From Aureimonas sp. SK2 (lineage in GTDB: Bacteria; Pseudomonadota; Alphaproteobacteria; Rhizobiales; Rhizobiaceae): DNA of 64,000 nt. The DNA lies in assembly GCF_029813115.1 (NCBI RefSeq), contig NZ_JAPZDS010000017.1, positions 1-64,000 of the forward strand, read 5' to 3'. The notes below the pieces were generated by a model, which worked only from the letters and a program-made list of their open reading frames with translations, did not search any database and was not told the DNA's origin. This document shows, in pieces, positions 1 to 7,543 of the stretch. Position 1 is the first letter of the stretch. Each line of letters opens with the position of its first letter. A program made the position numbers and the translations under genes.

Positions 1-1620
1 CTTTTGTCGGTCATGTCCGACCAGACAGTTATACTCTGCACGGATGTTCCGCCGCCCCAGCTACCCGCGGTGCTGCGTACCCTTACCGACATACAGGTCA
101 TCATCGACCCTTTGGATGCCGGAGCTATGACAGGAATGCTCCGTCGACGCTTCACAGGTTGGGACGGTGTATGGCCAGCCGATTGCGATCCGGCGAGGCT
201 CTCTCCGGCTTTGATTGACGTTGCCATGACGCGATCGGCAGATGCAGAGCGAGCGATCTCCGTTCTGACGCGGCTGCATCAAACGCCCACGTTAGGCATG
301 CAACGCTCATCAACGCCCCGTGTCGCGCCGTTCGCAACGCTTGACGGATACGGTGAAGCCAAATCCTGGGGGCTTCAACTCGCTGCCGACATAGCATCGT
401 ATAAGGCAGGCAACTTGCCGTGGTCGGACGTAGATGACGGCGCGCTACTTGCCGGGCCGCCCGGCACCGGTAAAACGACGTTTGTGCAAAGTCTGGCTGA
501 GTACATCGGCTGCTCATTCACGGCAACGTCGTATGCTGACTGGCAGTCCAGCGGCTCAGGGCATCTCGGCGATGTCACCAAAAAGATCGCCAAGATATTC
601 AGCGAAGCGGCGGAGGAGACGCCTTCCATCGTTTTCATCGATGAAATCGACACTCTCCCCACAAGGTCCGGCAACGCAGCGAGTCAGGACTGGTGGAACG
701 CCATCGTCAATGCACTCCTCGAGCAAGTCGACGGCGCCTGCAGGCCAGATGGCGTCGTGGTCATCGCAGCTTGTAATGCACCGCAACGTTTGGACCCGGC
801 TCTCGTCCGGTCAGGGCGCCTCGATCGCACGTTCCACATCGCGCTTCCCGATGAAAGCGCCCTGAAGTCCATCTTTTCTTCGTATCTCAACGACCTTGTT
901 TCGGACGCAGACATTTCCACAGTCGCGACAGCCTTAGCAGGGACCATATCCGGTGCGGACGTCGCCCGTATTGCCCGAGATACGCGAAAACGCGCTCGTC
1001 ACGAAAGGCGCCCGGTGGTTGGCGCCGACCTCATGGCAGCTGCTTTCCCGCCGGACCGTCGACCACAGGCGATGCAATGGCGGGTCGCGATACACGAGGC
1101 AGGCCACGCGGTTGCATCGATGGCAATGGGAAATCTTCCGTCCTCAATATCGATCATGGCGACAGCTTCGACTGAAGGACATGTGCGATTTTCCACCAGT
1201 ATCGGCGACGGCACTCTCGATGACGTAATGCGTTCACTCGTCCCCGTTCTAGCCGGACGGGCCGCCGAGTTGAGCATTCTCGGTGCCGCGTCGGCCGGTG
1301 CCGGAGGTGGATTGCAGTCTGATCTCGGCGTGGCCACGAGCATGCTCGCTGCCCTTGATGGATTGGCCGGTCTAGGCACTCGGTTGCGCATATCGGAGAG
1401 TGCGGACGGCGCGTTCGTGGAGACGCAATTGCGACGCCTCCACGCTGAGGCGACATTCCTTGTCTGGCTTCACCGAGCGGCAATCATCGATCTCGCGACC
1501 ATCGTGATGACGGCGCGTGTTCTGGGGGAGGACGCGTTGAAGCGCTTCGCGGCCGAGCACGGCTACGCACCGAATGCGGTTGAACCCATCGACAATGACA
1601 ATATGGGAGAGTTGGCATGA
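1..1620 (+). CDS. AAA+ ATPase with C-terminal M41 (FtsH-like) zinc peptidase, 5' partial
   Basis: ATP-dependent zinc metalloprotease of the FtsH architecture, but with no membrane segment in the visible part, so probably cytosolic. Counting from the TTG at 4, Walker A GPPGTGKT lies at about residues 151-158, Walker B IVFIDEID follows about 55 residues later, and an arginine-finger region reads SGRLDR. The peptidase HEAGH zinc site is at 364-368, and the downstream SDLG probably supplies the third ligand. The frame is open at base 1. The paralogue at 31523 has about 130 more N-terminal residues, so the true start probably lies upstream; the ATG at 13 is the first internal ATG. The stop overlaps the next start (ATGA). 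Substrate unknown. The fold is certain; the cellular role is not. Confidence 0.85.
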   Translation, partial: LLSVMSDQTVILCTDVPPPQLPAVLRTLTDIQVIIDPLDAGAMTGMLRRRFTGWDGVWPADCDPARLSPALIDVAMTRSADAERAISVLTRLHQTPTLGMQRSSTPRVAPFATLDGYGEAKSWGLQLAADIASYKAGNLPWSDVDDGALLAGPPGTGKTTFVQSLAEYIGCSFTATSYADWQSSGSGHLGDVTKKIAKIFSEAAEETPSIVFIDEIDTLPTRSGNAASQDWWNAIVNALLEQVDGACRPDGVVVIAACNAPQRLDPALVRSGRLDRTFHIALPDESALKSIFSSYLNDLVSDADISTVATALAGTISGADVARIARDTRKRARHERRPVVGADLMAAAFPPDRRPQAMQWRVAIHEAGHAVASMAMGNLPSSISIMATASTEGHVRFSTSIGDGTLDDVMRSLVPVLAGRAAELSILGAASAGAGGGLQSDLGVATSMLAALDGLAGLGTRLRISESADGAFVETQLRRLHAEATFLVWLHRAAIIDLATIVMTARVLGEDALKRFAAEHGYAPNAVEPIDNDNMGELA

Positions 1621-2558
1621 GAACCGTCGCAACGAGCGGTCGCCCGGACACCGGAGCGGTTGAAAAGCCGGACCTCCTTGTCGATGAGGCCCCCAGAACG
1701 TTGGAGGATACGGCGCGCCGATTGGAGACAACGGGACTGTTTCGGGTCCTTCGCCGTCTTGAACCCCGCCCCATTCGGGCGCTTCCCGATCGAACGAGTT
1801 CCACGGCCCTTCGCGTGGCGATTGTGCTGGATACAGAGACGACCGGTCTCGATCCGGAGGTCGATGAAATCGTCGAGCTTGCGATGATCGCGGCCACGTA
1901 TGACGAGCACGGCCTTCATGATGTCGTTGGGCGTTTCACCGGCCTGCATGAGCCGTCGAAGAGTCTCACCCCGCAAATCACCTCGCTGACGGGTCTCACG
2001 CTGGAGGATCTGCGTGGCCACCAAATCGATCCTGATGCCGTCGCGGCCTTTATCAAGCGCACAGACGTCGTGATCGCCCACAACGCAGAATTCGACCGCG
2101 AATTTTGCCGCCGTCGTTTCGCGAGCCTCTCAGCGAAGACGTGGCTGTGCTCGTATCGTGATATCGACTGGCGCTCGTTCGGTGCCGAAAACAGCCGCCT
2201 CTCCGGCATACTGGGGCATGTCGGGTTGTTCCACACCGCCCATCGCGCAATGGCGGATTGCGATGCCTTGGTGGAGATCCTGGCCGCGGACCGATGGTCG
2301 GCAGCAGAGCGTTCACCGTTCGCAAGCCTGTTGGCGTCGTTGGGGACCGCCAAAGTCGAGATCATCGCAGGCGGCCCGACCTACGCTTGGCGGGATCAGC
2401 TAAAGGGCCGCGGATATCGGTGGTCCCCAGGAACGGCAACGACACCCAAAGGCTGGTTTATTCAACTCGCCAAAGCCGATGCCGATCGCGAGACCGTCTG
2501 GTTGAGCTCCACAGTCTACGCGAAAGAAGGCGCCCCGATCGTCCGAAGTCTCCGATGA
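1617..2558 (+). CDS. DEDDh 3'-5' exonuclease (DnaQ-like)
   Basis: A 313-residue protein with an RNase T/DnaQ exonuclease fold. Exo I is DTETTG at about residues 72-77 (D72, E74), Exo II is HNAEFDREF (D160), and Exo III is H209-x4-D214, so the DEDDh catalytic set is complete. About 60 residues precede the domain. About 90 follow it and contain a short conserved-looking segment (GRGYRWSPG, then PKGWF) of a kind seen in several DnaQ-like proteins. The ATG overlaps the stop of the AAA+/M41 gene by 4 nt, implying translational coupling and a shared function. It is too distant in context to be the replicative epsilon subunit; a repair or defence nuclease is possible but is only inferred. Confidence 0.85.
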   Translation: MRTVATSGRPDTGAVEKPDLLVDEAPRTLEDTARRLETTGLFRVLRRLEPRPIRALPDRTSSTALRVAIVLDTETTGLDPEVDEIVELAMIAATYDEHGLHDVVGRFTGLHEPSKSLTPQITSLTGLTLEDLRGHQIDPDAVAAFIKRTDVVIAHNAEFDREFCRRRFASLSAKTWLCSYRDIDWRSFGAENSRLSGILGHVGLFHTAHRAMADCDALVEILAADRWSAAERSPFASLLASLGTAKVEIIAGGPTYAWRDQLKGRGYRWSPGTATTPKGWFIQLAKADADRETVWLSSTVYAKEGAPIVRSLR

Positions 2559-2711
2559 ACATCAGTTGTCGGGGCGCAATAAAACACGCAACGGGTTCTT
2601 AACCGTAGCGCCGAATTTAAAAAGAAAGATTTCTCGAGGCGATGTTCACGCTTCGGACGCACTACGTTCACGAGAACATTCGATCAAACCAGTCTGCACA
2701 ACCGCTATCCT

Positions 2712-2759
2712 ACACCGGGAAGCGTTAACAAGCTATATCTAACACCGGGAGGAGTTAAT
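2712..2759. repeat. Tandem pair of 18-bp direct repeats, 30-bp period
   Basis: Two copies of ACACCGGGAxGxGTTAAy start at 2712 and 2742; 15 of 18 positions match. Spacing by about three helical turns and the position upstream of tnsA would suit TnsB-type binding sites, but transposase binding is an inference. No third good copy was found nearby. Confidence 0.45.
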
Positions 2760-2994
2760 AGACAGTAAATCTTCGATTCCTTGTGTGGAATCAACATGAT
2801 CAAGAGTCTTTGTAGACCCGATACCCGCGATTCAGAGTCAATTCTAACGATTCTTGCTTGCCGAAAACGAGAGTCAACTGGGTTTACTCGCCGGAGGCCT
2901 GAAATCCGCAAGCAACCAGATCGTGCAGACTCGACCTTTGAAGATTGAATCGCTAACTCGATTGTCGATGCGGAGTTATCCAGACTTCGCAGGT

Positions 2995-3033
2995 AATGAC
3001 CGGGGGTGTGTCACAACACACACCCCCGTCATT
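2995..3033. terminator. Long GC-rich hairpin upstream of the transposition operon
   Basis: The 11-bp arms CGGGGGTGTGT and ACACACCCCCG flank the 6-nt loop CACAAC. Outer AATGAC/GTCATT arms extend the pairing to about 17 bp with a single bulged C. No U-run follows on either strand, so a simple Rho-independent terminator is not certain. It could instead be a protein-binding site or a structured boundary insulating the tns operon. Confidence 0.45.
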
Positions 3034-3241
3034 AGCGTCGGCGTCAAACTATGAAAGTTTCAACATGAACTAGTCGTTCACGAAGAGTACTCGGCCCTGC
3101 AGACTTCCAGGAACGCTGGCCGAGCAGTCATCCATCCATCACGTCCGATCATCCGATCGTGTGCCGACATTTGCCGATTGCTCGCCAATCGTCAAGCGCG
3201 GTACCGGCGATAGCGGACGGTTGCCCTGAAAGAAGGCGTCC

Positions 3242-3478
3242 ATGGTTAACCACCCGCTGGCCCCGGCCAGAAATTCGTCATCGCGTTCGGCACGACATAC
3301 GCCGCATCGTTACCAGCTCCAAAACCCGTTGCCGCTGCCGGGAAGCCGCATGGCGGCTCTGCTTATCGACTTGCTCGATCAGCACACGCATCCGGCGTTT
3401 GATCGTGAAGACCACCCCGTCCGACTCGCTCTCAGCCAGGTTCCCGCGCTCTTGAACAAGCACGGAGGCATGTCTTGA
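3242..3478 (+). CDS. Small ORF coupled to tnsA, function unknown
   Basis: A 78-residue frame starting with ATG behind an AGAAGG-like ribosome site. Its TGA overlaps the TTG start of the TnsA gene (TTGA). The C-terminal half looks like real protein (helical, with leucine-rich LLIDLLDQ and LALSQVPALL segments), whereas the N-terminal third is low in hydrophobics. I recognise no family. It may be a leader ORF coupling translation into tnsA, an extra transposon gene, or chance. The overlap geometry matches the other joints of this operon, which is the main reason to list it. Confidence 0.35.
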   Translation: MVNHPLAPARNSSSRSARHTPHRYQLQNPLPLPGSRMAALLIDLLDQHTHPAFDREDHPVRLALSQVPALLNKHGGMS

Positions 3479-4152
3479 AGACGCGGTCTCTCGTGAACGA
3501 AGCCACCTTCCGTCCGCACGTCGAATCGTCGGCGGCGATCCGTCCCCCGAGCCGGTCGCGGGGATCCGTTCGCGGCGCTTTCACCGATGCGACGGGCCGC
3601 GAGGTTGTCTACGCGAGCACACTGGAGCGGGATTTCAGCGTGATCGCACTGACGCATCCCGACGTTCAGGCTGTTCAAGAACAGCCGCCGACGGTCGCTT
3701 ATCGCGACGTTGCGCGCATCCGGCATCACACGTTCGACTTCATGTTGCGACTGCGCTGTGGGACGTCGCTCGCGATCGCCGTTAAGCCGTCTTGGCGCGT
3801 CGCGTCGTCTGGTCTTGAGCGGACGCTGACGTTGATCGCTGCCCAGCGGCCGACGTTCGCGGACCGCTTCGAGATCCGCACCGAGCGCGACATTTGCCGA
3901 GTAGCCGCTAGAAACGCCCGACTCATCCTGCACTCGCGCCGTTTGATGATCGACGATGCCATCGCAGAGGTGACGGCGATCGTCGAGTCGCTGCGAGGCG
4001 CTTGCACCATCGAGGTGATCTGCGCGCAGATACCGCATCAGCCGCTGGCCTTTTTCGCCGCCATTCGGCTGATCGACAACGGGCACCTGCGCTGTGCGAC
4101 CTCGGGTTTGATCACCGCAGCGACGCTCGTCGAACGCGTGGAACACGCCTGA
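3475..4152 (+). CDS. tnsA: TnsA-like transposon endonuclease
   Basis: A 225-residue TnsA-type nuclease, the subunit that cuts the non-transferred strand so that Tn7-like elements move by cut-and-paste. The TnsA catalytic triad is visible as E51 (STLERDF), D88 (HTFDFML) and K104 (IAVKPSW), with spacing close to that of Tn7 TnsA. The start is TTG, overlapping the small ORF upstream; no better ATG precedes the conserved region. It ends in TGATG, sharing one base with the tnsB start. With tnsB, tnsC and tniQ it forms a single operon. Shorter than Tn7 TnsA (273 residues), but both the nuclease domain and a C-terminal TnsC-contact-like region are present. Confidence 0.85.
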   Translation: MKTRSLVNEATFRPHVESSAAIRPPSRSRGSVRGAFTDATGREVVYASTLERDFSVIALTHPDVQAVQEQPPTVAYRDVARIRHHTFDFMLRLRCGTSLAIAVKPSWRVASSGLERTLTLIAAQRPTFADRFEIRTERDICRVAARNARLILHSRRLMIDDAIAEVTAIVESLRGACTIEVICAQIPHQPLAFFAAIRLIDNGHLRCATSGLITAATLVERVEHA

Positions 4153-6428
4153 TGTCAAAGGCACTCCCTCGAACCTCTGCCCACCTAATCACCGATCAAA
4201 CTCGACAGTCCGGCCAACGCTTCGCGTTCGCGCCCATGTCGCTCGTTGAAATCAGCGGGATTCTCTTCGTTCCCGTCGCCTCAGACGAGCATGCACATGT
4301 CATGAGGCGGGCTGATGCTCCTGACTTGGTCGAGAGTTTCACGCATGCCCACCTGGCGGACTACCAGAAGCGCGGGCTGCTGATCGAACGCGCCGGAGCG
4401 CTCTCCACGACGTCAGCTCTTCTAGCGGCAAGCCGTCCATGTGAACGATTGGTTGACCTGCCGAAAGCCCGGATGGAAGCCGTGCTTTTCCGCAAGCAGA
4501 TCTGCGATGCAATCCTCCGGGCGCTCGAACACGGCGAAACATCGCTTTCGGACAAAGCCCTGTCGAAGACCATCTCTGACGCGTGGCTTCAGTACGCAGA
4601 AGACGCAAGGCGCCGGACGTCGCCCGATGGTCGCTGCGGAAAGTCCACAACGATCCCCAACCCGCCGTCGCCTACGACGGCCCGCCGCTGGATGAAAATC
4701 CTCAAAGCGGCCGCCTACGATCCGATGTCGCTGTGCCCGAACTACGGCCGCAGCGGAAACCGGTTGTCACGCTTCGAACCGGAAGAGCAAGTTCTGCTTC
4801 GCCGTTTCGCCGCCCGCTATGCCAGCCTGCGCAAGCCTACGAGAATCGGCATCTGGCGTGAAATGAGAGCGATCGTCGACCGCCTCAATCGCATGCGCTT
4901 CCACGCCGGTCTGCGCCAGTTGGTGTGTCCCGGACGTTTGGCCCTCTCGCACGCGATTGACCAACTGGACGAATTTGCCGTCTACGTGGGTCGCGAAGGC
5001 GCCGATGCCGCCAAACGTCGGTTCGCAATCACCGCTCGAGGGCTGGAGGTCGACCGGCCGCTCGAACGCGTCGAGGCAGACGAGTGGAAGCTCCCTCTTC
5101 AAGTCATCCTGACGAACGCGGGATTGTGGAAGCAGTTGAATCGACTGCAGCGTAAGGCGGTTGAGACGAGCCGGCTCTGGTTGTCGACCGTGATCGACGT
5201 CCGCACGAAGGTTGTTTTGGCGATGCGGCTCAGCCGCACGTGCACGGCAGCGAACGCGATTTCGACTCTTCAAATGGCGGTATCCGACAAAAGCGCTTAC
5301 GCGCAAGCGGCCGGGTGCAAGTCGCCTTGGGATCAGGGTGGCATTTTCGAGACACTCGGCGCCGACGCCGGACCGTCGTTCAGATCCGGCGAGTTTCGTG
5401 GCACGGTGCTCGATCTGGGCGCGGAGTATCTAAACCCGCAGGCTGGCACGCCGCGCATGCGAGGCACGCAAGAGCGTCTATATCGGACGCTCCATAGCCA
5501 ATTCATCGCGCTGTTCGACGGTCGCTCGTTCATGAATGTCGTCGAAAAAGGCGATTACGACAGCGAGGCCAATGCGACCCTCGACATCGAAGCGATCGCA
5601 AAACTGATCGTTCGTTTCGTTGTCGACGTTTACCATAATACCCCTCACCGAGGGCTTGGCGGTCAGACGCCGCGCAATGCATGGATCGACCTTTGTCGAC
5701 GTTACGGCGTCCGGCCCCCGCCGTCGAAGGCGCAGGCTGCTGCGATCTTTGGCACCGTGGTCGAGCGGCGGATCACGAACTCGGGCGTTGCGTTCTGCGG
5801 TCTGCGCTACCAGTCCCTTCCCCTTCAGCGCATTCGACGCGGGAAGATCCGTCACGATGTAAAAATCCGGGTCGATCCTTCCGACCTCGGATGGGTTTGG
5901 GCATTCGACGGCTCCGTCTGGCAGCGCGTTCCATGCATGCGGCAAGGAATGGAGGGGGTCAGCCTGGAGCAGTGGCTCTTGGCGGCAGCGACTGCGAGAC
6001 GCCGCTACGCGGATGAAGCTGCAACATCCGAACCGGTGGTCCTAGAAGCGCTGCGTGACGTCCGGGCGGCCGCGGAGGGCGCAAGACGGCGAGCGGGTAT
6101 CGCCTCGCCTGTCCTTTCGGACGCAGACTACCGCCGTATCGAGAAGCACTTTTTCAGTGGTTTCGACAGAGCCGACGCAGACGCGATCGACATTCTGGCC
6201 GAACGCTCACACCCCGTAGAAACGAAGATGATCGATCACGACCCGGCTCCGCCGGAGCGGCTGGCAGTGTTGCCCCCCACCTCCATCGACGTCCGTGCTG
6301 TCGACTCTTCGGAGTATGCAACGGACGATGACTTGATAGCCGCCAGCTTTGTCTTGGAGCGCGACGTCGAACCGGACGAAGAGCCCGACGAGGATGACTT
6401 CGAAACCAAATTCACCTTGGAGGACTGA
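4152..6428 (+). CDS. tnsB: TnsB/TniA-like DDE transposase
   Basis: A 758-residue Mu/Tn7-family transposase that joins the 3' transposon ends to target DNA. The integrase (rve) core carries D310 (VEADEW), D405 (GADAGPSF) and E441 (GTQERLYRTL), giving the expected D-x35-E spacing. Downstream, NTPHRGLGGQTPRNAW marks the end of the rve core and is followed by a Mu-transposase-type C-terminal domain. The C-terminus is very acidic, as in TnsB proteins that contact TnsC there. The ATG at 4152 shares one base with the tnsA stop and keeps the family-length N-terminus; a longer upstream frame exists but would run inside tnsA. Confidence 0.9.
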   Translation: MSKALPRTSAHLITDQTRQSGQRFAFAPMSLVEISGILFVPVASDEHAHVMRRADAPDLVESFTHAHLADYQKRGLLIERAGALSTTSALLAASRPCERLVDLPKARMEAVLFRKQICDAILRALEHGETSLSDKALSKTISDAWLQYAEDARRRTSPDGRCGKSTTIPNPPSPTTARRWMKILKAAAYDPMSLCPNYGRSGNRLSRFEPEEQVLLRRFAARYASLRKPTRIGIWREMRAIVDRLNRMRFHAGLRQLVCPGRLALSHAIDQLDEFAVYVGREGADAAKRRFAITARGLEVDRPLERVEADEWKLPLQVILTNAGLWKQLNRLQRKAVETSRLWLSTVIDVRTKVVLAMRLSRTCTAANAISTLQMAVSDKSAYAQAAGCKSPWDQGGIFETLGADAGPSFRSGEFRGTVLDLGAEYLNPQAGTPRMRGTQERLYRTLHSQFIALFDGRSFMNVVEKGDYDSEANATLDIEAIAKLIVRFVVDVYHNTPHRGLGGQTPRNAWIDLCRRYGVRPPPSKAQAAAIFGTVVERRITNSGVAFCGLRYQSLPLQRIRRGKIRHDVKIRVDPSDLGWVWAFDGSVWQRVPCMRQGMEGVSLEQWLLAAATARRRYADEAATSEPVVLEALRDVRAAAEGARRRAGIASPVLSDADYRRIEKHFFSGFDRADADAIDILAERSHPVETKMIDHDPAPPERLAVLPPTSIDVRAVDSSEYATDDDLIAASFVLERDVEPDEEPDEDDFETKFTLED

Positions 6429-6430
6429 GC

Positions 6431-7543
6431 ATGGCGATTGAAACATCTAGTAAAGAACCGATCAACGCTATCGACCGGCTGCGTGCCCACCGCAATGCTG
6501 ATGATGTTGCGAAGAGCAAGCGCGTCCAGCACGTTCTGAATGCGTATCTCCCTTTGCCTCGTGACGAGGAACTTAAGGATCGCCTTAACGACCTTATCGA
6601 GCACTGCGCGATGGCCTTGGAACAGGTGTCCGAGGGACGCGCCCGTGGCCGTCTCTTGGAGGGGCGTGCATTCTGCCTGATCGGTCAATCCGGAACCGGA
6701 AAGACCACTGTCCTGCACAAAGCTCTCGCCCGCGTGAAGGCGTTCGAGGGCTATCAAGACCCGACCAGTGACAGCCTGCTGATCTCGATCGTTGCCCCCT
6801 CCCCTGGTGTATCGAAGCAAGTGGCGATGCAGCTTCTGAGAGCCCTTGGGTACAAGACCGAACGGGTTCTGCAGGAAAACGTCGCATGGGATCTGGTTCG
6901 TCGCCAGATCGCGTTGCGCGGCGTACGCTTCGTGCACATCGATGAGCTGCAGCATATCCATCAAGTCCCGAACCCGATCGAGATACAAAAGGTGCGCGAT
7001 ACGCTGAAGTCGCTCATGCAGAACAGCGTGTGGCCAGTATCGCTGATCCTGTCGGGAACGCCTGAGATCGCGCCATTCCTGCAAGCCGATACGCAAATCC
7101 GACGCCGGTGCACGATCGTACGGTTCGACAGCCTCAGCATGCCTCGGGACATCGCCATCGTGCGGACGATCGTCACGCAGTTTTGCCAACGCGGAGGCCT
7201 TGAGCACGATGGCTTGATACGCGATCCACGAAGCAAAGAGGATAAAGCCACCGACGAATTCGTCCGACGGCTCGCGCACGCATCGATCGATGAAATCGGC
7301 ATAGTCATCGAGATGGTGCAGGATGCGATCACGATCGCAATCCGAGCCGGAGACGACAAGCTGACGGACGGACATTTTGCGTCGGCGTATCAGCGTCGGA
7401 CCGGTTGCGACGCTATGCGCAACGTTTTCTTGGCCTCCGAATGGGAAACGATTGACGTGCGCAGCGCGCTGTATCCTGAAAACGCTTTGGAGGAAGAGGA
7501 TCGAAGCCGCCGCCGCTCTGTGAAGAACGGGAGCACACATTGA
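6431..7543 (+). CDS. tnsC: TnsC/TniB-like AAA+ transposition regulator
   Basis: A 370-residue AAA+ ATPase that links the target selector to the transposase. Walker A GQSGTGKT is at residues 85-92, and Walker B FVHIDELQHIH carries D171-E172; sensor-like LSGTPEI follows. The N-terminus up to residue 60 is helical and would be expected to touch the acidic TnsB tail. It begins two bases after the tnsB stop, and its TGA overlaps the tniQ ATG by one base (TGATG), so all four tns genes are translationally linked. The size fits TniB/TnsC proteins of smaller Tn7-like elements; Tn7 TnsC is 555 residues. Confidence 0.88.
   Translation: MAIETSSKEPINAIDRLRAHRNADDVAKSKRVQHVLNAYLPLPRDEELKDRLNDLIEHCAMALEQVSEGRARGRLLEGRAFCLIGQSGTGKTTVLHKALARVKAFEGYQDPTSDSLLISIVAPSPGVSKQVAMQLLRALGYKTERVLQENVAWDLVRRQIALRGVRFVHIDELQHIHQVPNPIEIQKVRDTLKSLMQNSVWPVSLILSGTPEIAPFLQADTQIRRRCTIVRFDSLSMPRDIAIVRTIVTQFCQRGGLEHDGLIRDPRSKEDKATDEFVRRLAHASIDEIGIVIEMVQDAITIAIRAGDDKLTDGHFASAYQRRTGCDAMRNVFLASEWETIDVRSALYPENALEEEDRSRRRSVKNGSTH

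Larger units (their letters stand above)
2559..3241. other. Non-coding stretch, possible transposon end region
   Basis: About 680 bp without a convincing gene, and more AT-rich than its flanks. It holds two 18-bp direct repeats (2712-2759) and a long hairpin (2995-3033). Three short GTTCACG copies lie near 2644, 2666 and 3073. Tn7-like elements carry their terminal TnsB-binding repeats just upstream of tnsA, so one end of the element may lie here. No clear TGT...ACA terminus or target-site duplication could be identified. Confidence 0.4.

Noticed and set aside
1-1620. Housekeeping ftsH
   Set aside because: No N-terminal membrane helices, weak similarity outside the catalytic motifs, an accessory setting, and a paralogue nearby all argue against it.
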